Shown piece by piece: positions 43,316-53,479 of a stretch of 64,000 nucleotides of DNA. The stretch lies in assembly GCF_016403105.1 (NCBI RefSeq), contig NZ_CP046155.1:2695906-2759905 (forward strand), in the 5' to 3' direction. The notes under the pieces were generated by a model. The model had not been told where the DNA came from. It did not search any database and saw nothing but the letters and a program-made list of their open reading frames with translations. The number at the start of each line of letters is the position of its first letter. The stretch's first letter is position 1. The translations under genes were made by a program, and so were the position numbers. This DNA is from Leptolyngbya sp. BL0902. Lineage in GTDB: Bacteria; Cyanobacteriota; Cyanobacteriia; Phormidesmidales; Phormidesmidaceae.

Positions 43316-45826
43316 ATGGCCGTTTCCCCACCCTCCACCGCCACTGCATCCCAGGGCGACCGCCTGCTGCGGGGTATTGCCCTGGCCACCAACCGCTTGC
43401 TAACCACGGCTAATCACTACCAGGGAGTGCAGGCAGCCCTCGATGCCCTAGGCGATGCCACAGATGTAGACCGTATCTATATTTTTCAGCAGCATCCCCA
43501 CCCCGAAACGGGGGAGATTGTCGTGAGCCAACGGTGGGAATGGGTTGCCCCAGGGGTAACGCCCGAAATGGGTAATCCTGACTTAGTGAACTATCCCCAC
43601 CAGACGATGCTGCCTCGCTGGTACAACACCCTGGCGCGAGGAGAGGCGATTCAAGGGTTAGTCAAGGATTTTCCCCCTGGGGAGCAGGCGCTTTTGGCAC
43701 CCCAGGGCATTATTTCCATTTTGGTCGTGCCCATTCTGATTCGCGACCAGTGTTGGGGGTTTGCCGGGTTTGATGACTGTCGCCAAGAACGACAGTGGGA
43801 TCACAACTCCCAGGCGGCTCTCCTTGCCATTGCGGGCAGCATTGGTGGGGCTATTTCCCGACACCAGGCCGAGATGGATCTCACCCGCCTCAATGCCACC
43901 CTAGAGCAACGGGTGCAGGATCGCACCGCCGAACTCCAACAGGCCAAGGATCTTGCAGAACGCGCCAGCCGTGCCAAAAGCGACTTTTTGGCTAACATGA
44001 GCCACGAGCTGCGGACTCCCCTCAACGCGATCCTTGGCTTTACCCAGGTGATGCGGCGCGATCTAGACCGCCTGCCTGGTATCCCCACCCATGTGGCCCA
44101 AGCCCAGCACGACACCCTGGCCATCATCCACCGCAGCGGCGAGCACCTGCTGGGGCTGATTAATGAAGTGCTAGACATGGCCAAAATTGAAGCGGGCTGC
44201 ATTACCCTCAACCCCGCTCCCTTTGATCTGCGGCTGATGTTGGTCAGCGTGCTGGATATGTTCCAGCATCGGGCTCAGTCTAAGGGCATCGATCTCGTCT
44301 ATGACTGTGACCCGGCGGTGCCCCAGGGCGTGGTGGGCGATGAGCGCAAGCTACGGCAAGTTTTGATCAATATTCTAGGCAATGCCCTGAAATTTACTGA
44401 GGCTGGCTCCGTAACACTACGGATATCGGCGACCCCATCCCCCCATTCCGGCCCCATTTCCCTGGCGTTTGAGGTCGTGGACACAGGCCCCGGCATTGCG
44501 GAGGATGAAATTCTGACCTTGTTTGCGCCCTTTGCCCAAACTGCCACCGGACGACAGGCCCAAGAAGGCACGGGGTTAGGGCTCGCCATTAGCCGTCAGT
44601 TTATCGAGCTGATGGAGGGCGAGATCACCGTGGAGAGTGTTGTGGGACAAGGGACAACCTTTCGGGTCAGGGTGGCCCTACCCGCAGCCGCTGAGGTTGC
44701 TGCGGCCCCGGTTTTGCCCCAATCGGTGCTTGGGTTAGCTCCCAATCAGCCCACCTACCGCATCTTGGTGGTGGATGACTACCGCGAAAATCGGCGCTTG
44801 CTGGTGCAGTTCCTCCAGCCCCTAGGCTTTGATCTCTATGAGGCGGAGGATGGCGAAACGGCGATTACCCAGTGGCGCACCCACCGCCCCCACCTGATCT
44901 GGATGGATATTCGGATGCCGGGAATGGGTGGGGAGGAAGCCACCCGCCGCATCAAGGCTGATCCAGCGGGCCAAGACACGGTGATCATTGCGCTCACGGC
45001 CAGCGTGTTTGAGGAAGAACGCGCCAATATCCTAGCCGCTGGCTGCTCAGACTTTGTCCGCAAGCCCATTACCGAGGCGGTGCTGCTAGAAAAAATCGCC
45101 CAACATCTGGGCGTGATCTACCGCTACGGGGAGTCCTCTTCTGAGGTGCCCCAGGCCCCGGTTCCTGCCCCGTCCGACAACTATGCTCTGATGCAGGCCC
45201 TAGCCCAGCAACCGAAGGCGTGGCTGCATCAGCTCTATCGAGCGGCGCGGGGAGCTGAGGAAGAGGAAATTACGGCCCTGGTGGATCAGCTCTCGATCCA
45301 GGACGCTGACCTAGCCGCAGCCCTTGGCCAGCGGGTGAAGGAATTTCGGCTAGATGAAATCGTCACCCTGACGGAAGGCTGTCAGGCCATGGGCAATCCC
45401 ATCCTGAGCCTAGGGCAAACGAATCCCCCACCGCGTATTCTCATCGTTGATGATCGATCTGAAAATCGAGAACTTTTGCGCCGCTGGTTGCAGCCCATTG
45501 GCTTTGACCTCGCAGAGGCCACCGACGGCGTCACCGCCATTGCGGCTTGGCAAACCTTTCAGCCCCAAGTGATTTTGATGGATATCCGTATGCCGGGGAT
45601 GGATGGTATCGCCGCCACTCGCCACATTCGCCAGGAAGCGAAGGGATCGCCACCGTGGATTATCGCCCTCACCGCCAGCGGTAGCCCCTGGGAGCAGGGA
45701 GAAATTCACGCCGCTGGGTGCGATACCCTCATGTTTAAGCCTCTGGTCGAGGCTGACCTGCTGAGCCTACTTGCTCAGTTGCTCAACCTGAACTACCGTT
45801 ATCCCTCAGCCAAGGTCTCAGAATGA
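43316..45826 (+). CDS. Hybrid sensor histidine kinase, GAF-HisKA-HATPase-REC-REC
   Basis: Sensor kinase of 836 residues. Order: GAF domain (about 15-185), short coiled coil, HisKA with phospho-His H230 ([16 protein letters not shown]), HATPase with N-box [11 protein letters not shown]1 DTGPGIAED and G2 [11 protein letters not shown], then two receiver domains with phospho-Asp D531 (IWMDIRMPG) and D756 (ILMDIRMPG). The GAF aligns with the cyanobacterial type, but I see no conserved bilin Cys in context, so chromophore binding is unproved. ATG 43316 is chosen over a TTG 11 codons upstream. The following gene starts inside this stop codon (ATGA). Confidence 0.9.
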   Translation: MAVSPPSTATASQGDRLLRGIALATNRLLTTANHYQGVQAALDALGDATDVDRIYIFQQHPHPETGEIVVSQRWEWVAPGVTPEMGNPDLVNYPHQTMLPRWYNTLARGEAIQGLVKDFPPGEQALLAPQGIISILVVPILIRDQCWGFAGFDDCRQERQWDHNSQAALLAIAGSIGGAISRHQAEMDLTRLNATLEQRVQDRTAELQQAKDLAERASRAKSDFLANMSHELRTPLNAILGFTQVMRRDLDRLPGIPTHVAQAQHDTLAIIHRSGEHLLGLINEVLDMAKIEAGCITLNPAPFDLRLMLVSVLDMFQHRAQSKGIDLVYDCDPAVPQGVVGDERKLRQVLINILGNALKFTEAGSVTLRISATPSPHSGPISLAFEVVDTGPGIAEDEILTLFAPFAQTATGRQAQEGTGLGLAISRQFIELMEGEITVESVVGQGTTFRVRVALPAAAEVAAAPVLPQSVLGLAPNQPTYRILVVDDYRENRRLLVQFLQPLGFDLYEAEDGETAITQWRTHRPHLIWMDIRMPGMGGEEATRRIKADPAGQDTVIIALTASVFEEERANILAAGCSDFVRKPITEAVLLEKIAQHLGVIYRYGESSSEVPQAPVPAPSDNYALMQALAQQPKAWLHQLYRAARGAEEEEITALVDQLSIQDADLAAALGQRVKEFRLDEIVTLTEGCQAMGNPILSLGQTNPPPRILIVDDRSENRELLRRWLQPIGFDLAEATDGVTAIAAWQTFQPQVILMDIRMPGMDGIAATRHIRQEAKGSPPWIIALTASGSPWEQGEIHAAGCDTLMFKPLVEADLLSLLAQLLNLNYRYPSAKVSE

Positions 45827-46947
45827 GTATCCAGGACAAATCCCATCGGGGCGATATTTTGGTGGTGGATGATCGGGCCGACAATCTGCGGTTGCTCGCC
45901 ACCATGCTGTCGGAGCAGGGGTATAAAGTGCGCAAGGTAATCAAGGGGGAAATGGCCTTTGATGTGGCCCAGGTTAACCCACCTGACTTAATTCTGCTAG
46001 ATATTTTTATGCCCACCATGTCCGGCTTTGAGGTTTGTCAGCAGCTCAAGGCCGATGTCCGCACCAGCCACATTCCGATTATTTTCCTCAGCGCCTCCGA
46101 TGAGCCCCTAGATAAGGTGAAAGCCTTTGCAGTGGGCGGCCAAGACTACATCACCAAGCCCTTTGAGATCAACGAAGTGCTGGCCCGTATCGAGCACCAG
46201 CTGAGGATCCTGCGCCTACAGCAACAGATGCAGGCCCAAAATCAGCGGCTCCTCGCCGAAATTTCTGAACGCCTGAAGGCCGAAGCGGCCCTTCGTCAAA
46301 TGAACGACGAACTGGACGAACGGGTTAGGGAACGCACCGCTGAACTCACCCACACCAACCAGCGACTGCAATGGATGGGGCAAAAACTCGAACAGTCGCT
46401 AGCCCAAGAGCAGGAGCTAAATCGACTGCGATCACGGGTTATCACCACCATTTCCCACGAATATCGCACCCCCATGGCGATTATCAGCAGTTCCACCGGA
46501 ATTTTAGAGGACTACTTTGACCAACTCACCCCTGCCCTTCGCCGCAAACACCTAGGTCGCATCCAGGGAGCTATCCAGCGCATGTTAGCCCTCATTGATG
46601 ATGTGGTGCTGTTTAACCGTCTAGAGTTTGAGCCTGTGGAGGTGAAGCTGGCTCCCACCTGTCTCGCATCAGTGATCGACAATGCCGTCACTGAAATTAA
46701 TGGGGCAGCCTCGCCCCCCCATCCCATTGCCGTCACGCTCCAGGGAGACTACCTCCAGCCCGTCACCGATGCCAGCCTAGTCCGCACCGTGGTGGTGAAT
46801 TTGCTCAGTAACGCCGTTAAGTTCTCGCCCGATCAGAACACCATGGAGAACACCATTAGGATGATCGTAGACTGTATAGTTGATTGACTTTAGACTGGGA
46901 CGTTTTTAAGCTATTTATAAGCGGAGTGATGGTTGAACGAAGAAACG

Positions 46948-47256
46948 ATGCCTTACAGTCTGGATTTAAGGAAGCGCGTGATCGACTTTGTAGAAGGAGG
47001 TGGCAGCATCTCGAAGGCGGCGAAAACCTATCAAGTCGGTCGTGCGACAATCTATCGCTGGTTAAATCGAGTCGACTTGGCCCCGACCAAGGTAACCCGA
47101 CGCCAACGTAAACTCGATTGGGACGCTCTTCGCAAAGATGTGGAGCAGAATCCAGAAGCCACGTTGAAGGAACGGGCTCAGAAATTTGGGGTGAGCATTA
47201 GTGCGCTCTCTAAGGTCTTCAAGAAAATGAAAATCACCCGAAAAAAAAAGAACTAA
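46948..47256 (+). CDS. IS630 transposase, upstream frame (DNA-binding part)
   Basis: N-terminal helix-turn-helix part of an IS630-family transposase, 102 residues from ATG 46948 (MPYSLDLRKRVIDFVEGGGS). SISKAAKTYQVGRATIYRWL is the first helix-turn-helix, ATLKERAQKFGVSISALSKV the second. It ends KKKN followed by TAA at 47256. The frame runs into an A-rich slippery site that lets ribosomes shift to the downstream frame. Confidence 0.9.
   Translation: MPYSLDLRKRVIDFVEGGGSISKAAKTYQVGRATIYRWLNRVDLAPTKVTRRQRKLDWDALRKDVEQNPEATLKERAQKFGVSISALSKVFKKMKITRKKKN
47244..47250 (+). promoter_or_regulatory. Predicted -1 ribosomal frameshift site
   Basis: A AAA AAG within a run of nine A residues (47241-47249 plus G). 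It is in the correct register to the upstream transposase frame (aaa aag) and the downstream frame is -1 relative to it, which is the classic bacterial slippery heptamer. Frameshifting would join the DNA-binding and DDE parts into one protein. Confidence 0.75.
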
Positions 47257-47285
47257 GGTATCGAGAGCGAAATGCAGAAGAACGC

Positions 47286-47795
47286 ATGAAATACTATCGA
47301 ACCCTGAGAGCATTGATTCAGGTGTATGGCGTCAAAAGCCTGGTCTATATTGATGAGTGTGGGTTTGAGGAAGGCGTGGCTTGTCTGTACGCTTGGTCGA
47401 AACGGGGAAAGAAAATCTATGGAGAGCGCCAGGGCAAGCGAGGGAAGAAGGAGAATCTGATTGCGGCCCGGAGGAAAGGCAGAAAAGACTTGATTGCCCC
47501 AATGTTGTTTACCGGAAGCTTAGATGCTGAAGGATTTGAGGGATGGTTTAGTCTGTTTTTGTTGACGAACGTCACGACCCCCTCAGTTTTTATTCTAGAT
47601 AATGCTCCCATCCATCGAAAGACGAAGATTAAAGAACTAGCAGAAGAGGCGGGGCATCAGATTTTATTTTTACCGAAGTACTCTCCCGACCTAAATGATA
47701 TCGAGCATGACTTTAGTGCCTTAAAGAGAGCCAGAATGTATGCGAAACCCGGCACTTCTCTGGATGACATTATTCGAGACTATTGTGCTTCCTGA
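47286..47795 (+). CDS. IS630 transposase, downstream frame (DDE catalytic part)
   Basis: C-terminal catalytic part, 169 residues. The DDE residues are seen as YIDECGF (first D), FILDNAPIHRKTKIK (second D) and YSPDLNDIEHDFSALKR (third acidic, E in NDIEH), the IS630 arrangement. It probably lacks its own start: sequence continuous with the upstream protein (ELRYRERNAEER then MKYYRTL) precedes the ATG, supporting production by -1 frameshift from 46948. Confidence 0.9.
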   Translation: MKYYRTLRALIQVYGVKSLVYIDECGFEEGVACLYAWSKRGKKIYGERQGKRGKKENLIAARRKGRKDLIAPMLFTGSLDAEGFEGWFSLFLLTNVTTPSVFILDNAPIHRKTKIKELAEEAGHQILFLPKYSPDLNDIEHDFSALKRARMYAKPGTSLDDIIRDYCAS

Positions 47796-48239
47796 TGTCT
47801 CATTACTAATTCCATCAACTATACCGCCGATCATTTCTCGATTACGGTGCAGGATAACGGCATTGGCATTCCTGCAACGGAGGTGGAAAAAGTTTTTGAG
47901 CCGTTCTTTCGCGCCAGCAATACCCTCAACATTCAGGGCGTGGGGATGGGGCTAGCCATTGTCCAAAAATGCCTTGACCTCCTGTCGGCAACCGTCACCC
48001 TCCAGAGTCAGCTTGACCAGGGCACAACCATCACCGTGACCTTCCCCAGTCCCCCTCCAGACGCCTAGGCACCATGCCCTGCCCTAGTGCCGATGCTGCA
48101 CCCTAGGTCTACCCAGGGCGCGGGGGCAAGCCCCGTCGCGACACCACGATCTTAAATCCAGCGCGATCCCAGCTCGGCTACAACCAGCCAACGCTTGCAA
48201 ACCCCGGACGGATTTCGTCGCCTATGTATTCTGCTCAAA

Positions 48240-48280
48240 CAGCGCCCGAAGGAGGCTAGGAAGCCACTCTCAGGGCGCTG
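48240..48280 (-). terminator. Hairpin downstream of gap2
   Basis: 8-bp stem CAGCGCCC / GGGCGCTG with an inner GGCT/AGCC pairing, 35 bases past the gap2 stop. On the minus strand it is followed by GTTTGAGC, a weak T-run. Likely the gap2 terminator. Confidence 0.6.
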
Positions 48281-48314
48281 CTTGGGCGATGATCTAAGGG
48301 TAAACCCTAATAAC

Positions 48315-49328
48315 CTACTGCCACTTGGCGGCCACCAGTTCGGCTAGGTCAACCACGCGCTGGCTGTAGCCCCACTCGTTGTCATACCAGGCCACGACCT
48401 TCACCATGTCGCCACCCATCACCATGGTGAGGCTGGAATCAACGATGGAGGACTCATCGGTCTTGCGGTAGTCGATGGAGACCAGAGGCAGGTCGCTGTA
48501 GGCCAGAATACCCTTCATATGGCCTTCGGCGGCTTCTTTCAGCACTTGGTTCACCTGCTCGGCAATGGCGGGTTTTTCCACCTGCACCACCAGGTCAACT
48601 ACGGATACGTTAGGGGTAGGCACCCGCAGGGCAATACCGTTCAGCTTGCCCGCCATTTCGGGGATCACCAGGGCCACGGCCTTGGCGGCTCCGGTGGTGG
48701 TGGGCACAATATTCAGGGCAGCGGCACGGGCACGGCGCAGGTCGCGGTGGCTGGCATCCAGCAGGCGCTGATCCCCGGTGTAGCTGTGGGTGGTGGTCAT
48801 GGTGCCTTTGATGATGCCAAAGTTTTCGTGCAGCACCTTCACCACGGGAGCCAAGCAGTTGGTGGTGCAGCTCGCGTTGCTGACCACGTTGTAGCCATCG
48901 TGGCTATAGTCTTGGTGGTTTACGCCCATGACGTAGGTACCAATGCCGCTGCCCTTGCCGGGAGCGGTGATCAGCACTTTCTTAGCCCCGGCTTCGATGT
49001 GGCGAGAGGCACCCTCTTCGCTGACAAACACCCCGGTGGATTCGATCACCAGGTCAATGTCCCAGGCTTTCCAGGGCAGGTTGTTGGGGTTACGATCTGA
49101 GTAGCATTTGATGGTTTTGCCGTTGACAATCAGGGTATCTTCCCCGGCCTGAATGTCAGCATCGAGACGACCCAGCATGGAGTCGTACTTCAACAGGTGA
49201 GAGTTGGTCTTTGGATCCGAAGTATCGTTAATGGCAACGACCTCCAGGCCGCTGTTTTCCCGCGTCAACCAACACCGCAAAAAATTCCGACCAATGCGGC
49301 CAAACCCGTTAATGGCTACTCTAATCAC
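48315..49328 (-). CDS. gap2: NAD(P)-dependent glyceraldehyde-3-phosphate dehydrogenase (Gap2-type)
   Basis: Reduces 1,3-bisphosphoglycerate in the Calvin cycle using NADPH (Gap2 also works in gluconeogenesis). 337 residues. N-terminal [20 protein letters not shown] is the NAD-binding start; the active-site Cys is in [40 protein letters not shown] and [15 protein letters not shown] are canonical. Start is GTG 49328 after [25 protein letters not shown] replaces the strict NAD-specific Asp in the adenine pocket with a form compatible with NADPH. Divergent from murC. Confidence 0.94.
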   Translation of the reverse strand: MIRVAINGFGRIGRNFLRCWLTRENSGLEVVAINDTSDPKTNSHLLKYDSMLGRLDADIQAGEDTLIVNGKTIKCYSDRNPNNLPWKAWDIDLVIESTGVFVSEEGASRHIEAGAKKVLITAPGKGSGIGTYVMGVNHQDYSHDGYNVVSNASCTTNCLAPVVKVLHENFGIIKGTMTTTHSYTGDQRLLDASHRDLRRARAAALNIVPTTTGAAKAVALVIPEMAGKLNGIALRVPTPNVSVVDLVVQVEKPAIAEQVNQVLKEAAEGHMKGILAYSDLPLVSIDYRKTDESSIVDSSLTMVMGGDMVKVVAWYDNEWGYSQRVVDLAELVAAKWQ

Positions 49329-49878
49329 TGCGTTTAACCCTCTGTTGTACTCGGACTAGGTATCTATTCTTAGACGAGAATATGATATCGCAAAGGATGA
49401 TCCACTTTATAGCCATCCTACGATTGAAGCGGGATCGAACAAATGAGTAGCCGGGATCGCAGCTCCAGAAACCTGTCTAGGCAGCACTTCCGCCTGGGAT
49501 CGGTCGTGGGTGTATCTAAAATGACCGCCGGGGTAGGGCCATCAGCACTGCTCCCTTAGATCTGGGGTGATAAGGATTGCTGCTGTGGGCGTCCTCGGTC
49601 GATAGCGGATCTGTATCAAAGCGGCGATCTCAACCCTGGGATCTTCCACAGCCCACAAAACCCCGGAAAGGCTTTGAAGCCATTGTGTTGCCCCATCTAC
49701 GGAGGGCAGAAAAGAAGGTGACTGATGTGAACTATATGACCTAGTTTTTTGACATCCTGCGGTACAATCATCGCTAATTTTTAGGAAGCCCTAAGCACAA
49801 TTTTTAGGCCAATCTAGCAAACCTTGCTATGATGACGCCGGATACATGGTGTGGTGTGGTGTTGTGAAGGAGTGAACG
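49329..49878. other. Divergent gap2/murC intergenic region (550 bp)
   Basis: No gene is supported. It must contain both promoters. A 10-base direct repeat AATTTTTAGG lies at 49776-49785 and 49799-49808, 23 bases apart, just upstream of an extended -10 for murC. A short open frame with ATG at 49381 is 23 codons with no homology. Confidence 0.45.
49825..49833 (+). promoter_or_regulatory. murC: Candidate extended -10 promoter of murC
   Basis: TGCTATGAT (TG at 49825, -10 TATGAT at 49828-49833) lies 45 bases before the murC ATG. A -35 at the right spacing is weak, which an extended -10 can tolerate. Transcription would start near 49840. Confidence 0.4.
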
Positions 49879-51399
49879 ATGCCGAATTCCGTAGATTTCA
49901 ACGGCAGACCTTTTCATTTTATTGGTATCGGCGGCATCGGCATGTCCGCCCTCGCCTATATTTTAACGAAGCGAGGCATTCCTGTATCGGGTTCAGACCT
50001 GCGCCTCAGCCACATTACCCGCCGTCTGCAAGAGGCCGGAGCGCATATTTTTTGGCAGCAAGAGCCTGAAAATCTACAGTATTTTTTGAACTCCCTAGGA
50101 CACCCAGAAACCGCTTCAGAGTCGTCACTCCTTCAGTCCAACATTTCCCAAGACGCCACACCCCAGGTCATTTGTTCCACCGCAATTAACGATCACAATC
50201 CTGAGTATCGGGCGGCCCTAGCGTTGGGTTGCCCGATTTATCATCGGTCGGACGTGCTAGCGGCCCTCATCAACGACCATCGCAGTGTGGCGGTGGCGGG
50301 CACCCACGGCAAAACTACCACCAGCAGCATGATCAGCCAAATGCTGCTTCAGGCCGGACTGGATCCCACCATTGTGGTCGGAGGCGAAGTGCCAAGCTGG
50401 GGCGGCAATGCCCGCCTTGGTCAGAGCGAGTATCTAGTCGCAGAGGCCGACGAGTCTGACGGCACCCTGGCCAAACTATCGGCAGCAATTGGGGTCGTCA
50501 CCAACATCGAGCTGGATCACACCGATCACTACAGCGACCTTCAGGACGTGGTTAACATCTTCCAGCAGTTCCAGCGCCAGTGCGAGGTGCTGGTGGCCTG
50601 TGCAGACTGCGAAGTAGTGCGCTCCAGCCTTCAGCCCACCCTCACCTACAGCCTTGATCCCGCCACCGGGGCCACCTACGTTGCTACGGATATTCAGTTT
50701 GCCCCCAGCGGTACCAGCGCCACCATCTGGGAACGGGGTGTTCCCCTGGGGCAGCTTAGCCTGCGGCTGCTTGGGGAGCACAACCTCAGCAACGCCCTAG
50801 CTGCCGTGGCCGTGGGGCGTCATCTAGGGGTGTCTTTTGATACTATCGCGGCGAGCCTCAGCCAGTTCTGCGGTGCCCGGCGGCGGTTTGAGTTGCGCGG
50901 CAGCTACAGCGGTATTCAGTTCATCGACGACTACGCCCACCACCCCAGCGAAATTCGGGCCACCCTAGCAGCGGCGCGGCTCAGTATTGGTCAGTCCTCC
51001 AAGGTATCTAGCCTTGCCCACAGTTCCCGTAGCCTTGGCGAACGCCGGGTAGTGGCCGTGTTCCAGCCCCATCGGTTTAGCCGCACCGCTGCCCTGCTTG
51101 GGGATTTTGCCGATGCCTTCACCGATGCTGACCAAGTGATTATGGCAGACATCTACAGCGCTGGAGAAGCTAATACCTACGGCATTTCTGGGCAGCAGGT
51201 GGCGGAAGCTGTGGCCCACAATCACCCCGGTGTACGCTATGGCCATACCCTCGATGACATTCAAAGCGCCCTCACCAGCAGCCTGCGACCGGGCGACCTG
51301 GTATTGTTTATGGGGGCTGGCAATCTGAACCAAATTATTCCCCAGGTGATGGCCCACTATGCCGAGGCGGAAGCCCCCTCGCTCCAGGAAGCTTGTTAG
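49879..51399 (+). CDS. murC: UDP-N-acetylmuramate--L-alanine ligase MurC
   Basis: Adds L-alanine to UDP-MurNAc, first peptide step of peptidoglycan synthesis, in the cytoplasm. 506 residues. N-terminal GIGGIGMSALAYILTKRGIP binds the UDP-sugar; the ATP P-loop is GTHGKTTTSSMI near residue 140; DESDGTLAKL, TNIELDHTDHYSDL, and the C-terminal FIDDYAHHPSEIRATL are Mur-ligase signatures. AAGGAG lies seven bases before ATG 49879. murB follows after 63 bases, so murC-murB form an operon as in many cyanobacteria. Confidence 0.96.
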   Translation: MPNSVDFNGRPFHFIGIGGIGMSALAYILTKRGIPVSGSDLRLSHITRRLQEAGAHIFWQQEPENLQYFLNSLGHPETASESSLLQSNISQDATPQVICSTAINDHNPEYRAALALGCPIYHRSDVLAALINDHRSVAVAGTHGKTTTSSMISQMLLQAGLDPTIVVGGEVPSWGGNARLGQSEYLVAEADESDGTLAKLSAAIGVVTNIELDHTDHYSDLQDVVNIFQQFQRQCEVLVACADCEVVRSSLQPTLTYSLDPATGATYVATDIQFAPSGTSATIWERGVPLGQLSLRLLGEHNLSNALAAVAVGRHLGVSFDTIAASLSQFCGARRRFELRGSYSGIQFIDDYAHHPSEIRATLAAARLSIGQSSKVSSLAHSSRSLGERRVVAVFQPHRFSRTAALLGDFADAFTDADQVIMADIYSAGEANTYGISGQQVAEAVAHNHPGVRYGHTLDDIQSALTSSLRPGDLVLFMGAGNLNQIIPQVMAHYAEAEAPSLQEAC

Positions 51400-51462
51400 G
51401 GGCTAGAAGGATGGGACGATTGACCGCCCAGGGATTGTTCGGGGCTGGTTTAGGTGAAATCC

Positions 51463-52428
51463 ATGACCATAACCATTGACAGCATTCCCGCCGTGGCTGA
51501 TCTGGCCCCCCAGATGTCGCTGCACAAGCTGAATACCTTTCGGGTGGGTGGTTCGGCGGAGTGGCTGGCGCTGCCCCGGCATCGCCAAGACTTTGACGCG
51601 CTCCTCCAATGGGCTAGCGCCCAGGAGTTGCCCATAACAGTGCTAGGAGCCGGGTCTAACCTCCTGGTGAGCGACCAGGGACTACCGGGGCTAGTCATCT
51701 GTACCCGTCGCTGGCGCAGTACCCAATTTGATGAGGCCCGTGGACGAGTCACCGTCGCCGCTGGAGAACCGCTTCCTACCCTAGCCTGGAAGGCCGCGAA
51801 ACGGGGCTGGCGGGGGCTGGAATGGGCGGTGGGCATTCCGGGCACCGTCGGCGGGGCCGTGGTGATGAACGCCGGAGCCCACGGCGGCTGTGCGGCGGAT
51901 TGCTTTGTCTCCGCTACAGTACTGGATCCAGTCCGAGGCGTGGTGGAGGTACGGCCCCAGGATTTGGCCTTTGCCTACCGCACCTCGGCCTTGCAGGGGG
52001 CGGGCGTGGTTGTGCTAGAAGCCACCTTCCAACTCGAACCGGGGCACGATCCGGCGGTGGTGAGTGCCGATACCCTAGACGGCCTCAATCGGCGACGTTC
52101 CACCCAACCCTACGACTGGCCCAACTGCGGCAGCGTCTTTCGCAATCCCCTACCCCGCACCGCTGGCGGGTTAATTGAGCAATCCGGCCTAAAGGGCTAC
52201 CGCATTGGCAATGCCCAGGTGGCCGATCTCCATGCCAACTTTATTCTCAATCTAGGTCAGGCTAGGGCCGAAGATGTCTATCGGCTCATTCGCTACGTTC
52301 AGGAACAGGTCTACGACCGCTGGGAGGTGTGGCTGCACCCGGAAGTCAAATTTATCGGCAACTTTCCCGACCTCGGCCCCATTCCTGAAGCCGCAGCGGA
52401 AAACCAGGTTTCTGCTGCGCCTCCTTAG
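51463..52428 (+). CDS. murB: UDP-N-acetylenolpyruvoylglucosamine reductase MurB
   Basis: FAD-dependent reductase that makes UDP-MurNAc, the step before MurC. 321 residues. FAD-binding [20 protein letters not shown] and [20 protein letters not shown] are at the N-terminus; the middle [20 protein letters not shown] and the C-terminal [20 protein letters not shown] with HANFILNLG follow the type I MurB pattern. I chose ATG 51463; a GTG three codons upstream is possible. Follows murC on the same strand. Confidence 0.94.
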   Translation: MTITIDSIPAVADLAPQMSLHKLNTFRVGGSAEWLALPRHRQDFDALLQWASAQELPITVLGAGSNLLVSDQGLPGLVICTRRWRSTQFDEARGRVTVAAGEPLPTLAWKAAKRGWRGLEWAVGIPGTVGGAVVMNAGAHGGCAADCFVSATVLDPVRGVVEVRPQDLAFAYRTSALQGAGVVVLEATFQLEPGHDPAVVSADTLDGLNRRRSTQPYDWPNCGSVFRNPLPRTAGGLIEQSGLKGYRIGNAQVADLHANFILNLGQARAEDVYRLIRYVQEQVYDRWEVWLHPEVKFIGNFPDLGPIPEAAAENQVSAAPP

Positions 52429-52519
52429 CCCGTTCCGCCTAATTTCCTCGTCTAAGGGGGCAAGGGTGTGAGAGGCTGAAGTATTGGCACCTTTGGATAA
52501 ACTTCTGGATCAGCGCCCC

Positions 52520-53353
52520 ATGCAGGTTGAATGGCACCCGGTTAAACCCTACGAAGACATCATCTACGAAAAGGCCGACGGCATCGCCAAAATCACCATC
52601 AATCGGCCCCACAAGCGCAACGCCTTTCGGCCCAAAACCGTCTCGGAACTCTACGACGCTTTTGTCAATGCGCGGGAGGATAGCCGCATTGGAGTGGTGC
52701 TGCTGACCGGGGCTGGCCCACACACCGACGGCAAATACGCCTTTTGCTCCGGCGGCGACCAAAGCGTGCGCGGTCAGGGTGGCTATGTGGATGAAGAGGG
52801 CGTGCCTCGGCTCAACGTGCTGGATTTGCAGCGGTTGATCCGCTCCATGCCCAAGGTGGTGATTGCCCTGGTGGCGGGCTATGCCATCGGCGGGGGCCAT
52901 GTGCTCCATGTGGTGTGCGACCTCACCATTGCCGCCGATAACGCCATTTTTGGCCAAACCGGGCCTAAGGTGGGCAGTTTTGACGGTGGCTTTGGAGCCA
53001 GCTACCTGGCGCGGCTGGTGGGCCAGAAAAAAGCGCGGGAAATCTGGTACCTCTGCCGCCAATACAATGCCCAGGAAGCCCTCGACATGGGTCTGGTAAA
53101 CTGCGTCGTGCCTGTGGATCACCTGGAGGCCGAGGGCGTTCAGTGGGCGCAGGAAATTCTACAAAAAAGCCCCCTGGCGATCCGCTGCCTCAAAGCTGCC
53201 TTTAACGCCGATTGTGATGGGCAAGCGGGCCTACAAGAACTGGCCGGAAATGCCACCCTGCTCTACTACATGACCGAAGAAGGGGCCGAAGGAAAACAGG
53301 CGTTTCTCGACAAGCGCCCCCCCGATTTCCGCCAATATCCTTGGTTGCCGTAG
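52520..53353 (+). CDS. menB: 1,4-dihydroxy-2-naphthoyl-CoA synthase MenB
   Basis: Crotonase-family enzyme that closes the naphthoquinone ring in phylloquinone (vitamin K1) synthesis, needed for photosystem I. 277 residues. [34 protein letters not shown] (the active-site loop of MenB), [20 protein letters not shown] and the [20 protein letters not shown] stretch are diagnostic. ATG 52520 ([14 protein letters not shown]) is the standard start; the frame opens 12 codons earlier at a TTG. Other men genes are not in this window. Confidence 0.95.
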   Translation: MQVEWHPVKPYEDIIYEKADGIAKITINRPHKRNAFRPKTVSELYDAFVNAREDSRIGVVLLTGAGPHTDGKYAFCSGGDQSVRGQGGYVDEEGVPRLNVLDLQRLIRSMPKVVIALVAGYAIGGGHVLHVVCDLTIAADNAIFGQTGPKVGSFDGGFGASYLARLVGQKKAREIWYLCRQYNAQEALDMGLVNCVVPVDHLEAEGVQWAQEILQKSPLAIRCLKAAFNADCDGQAGLQELAGNATLLYYMTEEGAEGKQAFLDKRPPDFRQYPWLP

Positions 53354-53479
53354 GGGCATACCACCCTCACGGTTCTCACCATTGCCGTTGCACTTCTGCG
53401 GTTCTATGACGCACAAAATGGCTAATTCCTTGCTTTTGCCGACCGACGGACTCACTCTCAGGAGCTCAGGGCCAATCAC

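Larger units (their letters stand above)
46877..47821 (+). mobile_element. IS630-type insertion sequence, 945 bp
   Basis: Bounded by imperfect terminal inverted repeats: left end TAGTTGATTGACTT, right end (reversed) TAGTTGATGGAATT, 12 of 14 identical. Flanked by a TA duplication at 46875-46876 and 47822-47823, the target preference of the IS630/Tc1/mariner class. It encodes a DDE transposase in two overlapping frames with a -1 frameshift site. It is more AT-rich than its surroundings, consistent with arrival from elsewhere. The host gene is otherwise intact, so the insertion looks recent. Confidence 0.92.
45823..48068 (+). pseudogene. REC-HisKA-HATPase kinase, disrupted by IS630-type element
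   Basis: A second sensor kinase whose ATG overlaps the previous stop by four bases. Part 1 (45823-46876) encodes a receiver with D60 (LILLDIFMP), a coiled coil, HisKA with H212 (TTISHEYRTPMAII) and the N-box NLLSNAVKFSP (N330). Part 2 (47824-48068) holds the rest of the HATPase domain: DNGIGIPATEVEKVFEPFF, then the G2 loop GVGMGLAIVQK. Removing the IS and one TA repeat rebuilds one frame of 432 residues (DC-TADHFSITVQDNGIG). As it stands, the product stops at 46887 after three IS-encoded codons and lacks most of the ATP lid, so the kinase is presumably inactive; the receiver could still work. Confidence 0.93.

Noticed and set aside
47847..48068. Separate small ATPase gene after the IS
   Set aside because: It is the displaced end of the interrupted kinase; removing the IS restores continuity.
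52439..53122. 227-codon open frame antisense to menB
   Set aside because: Shadow of menB; no ribosome site or family resemblance.
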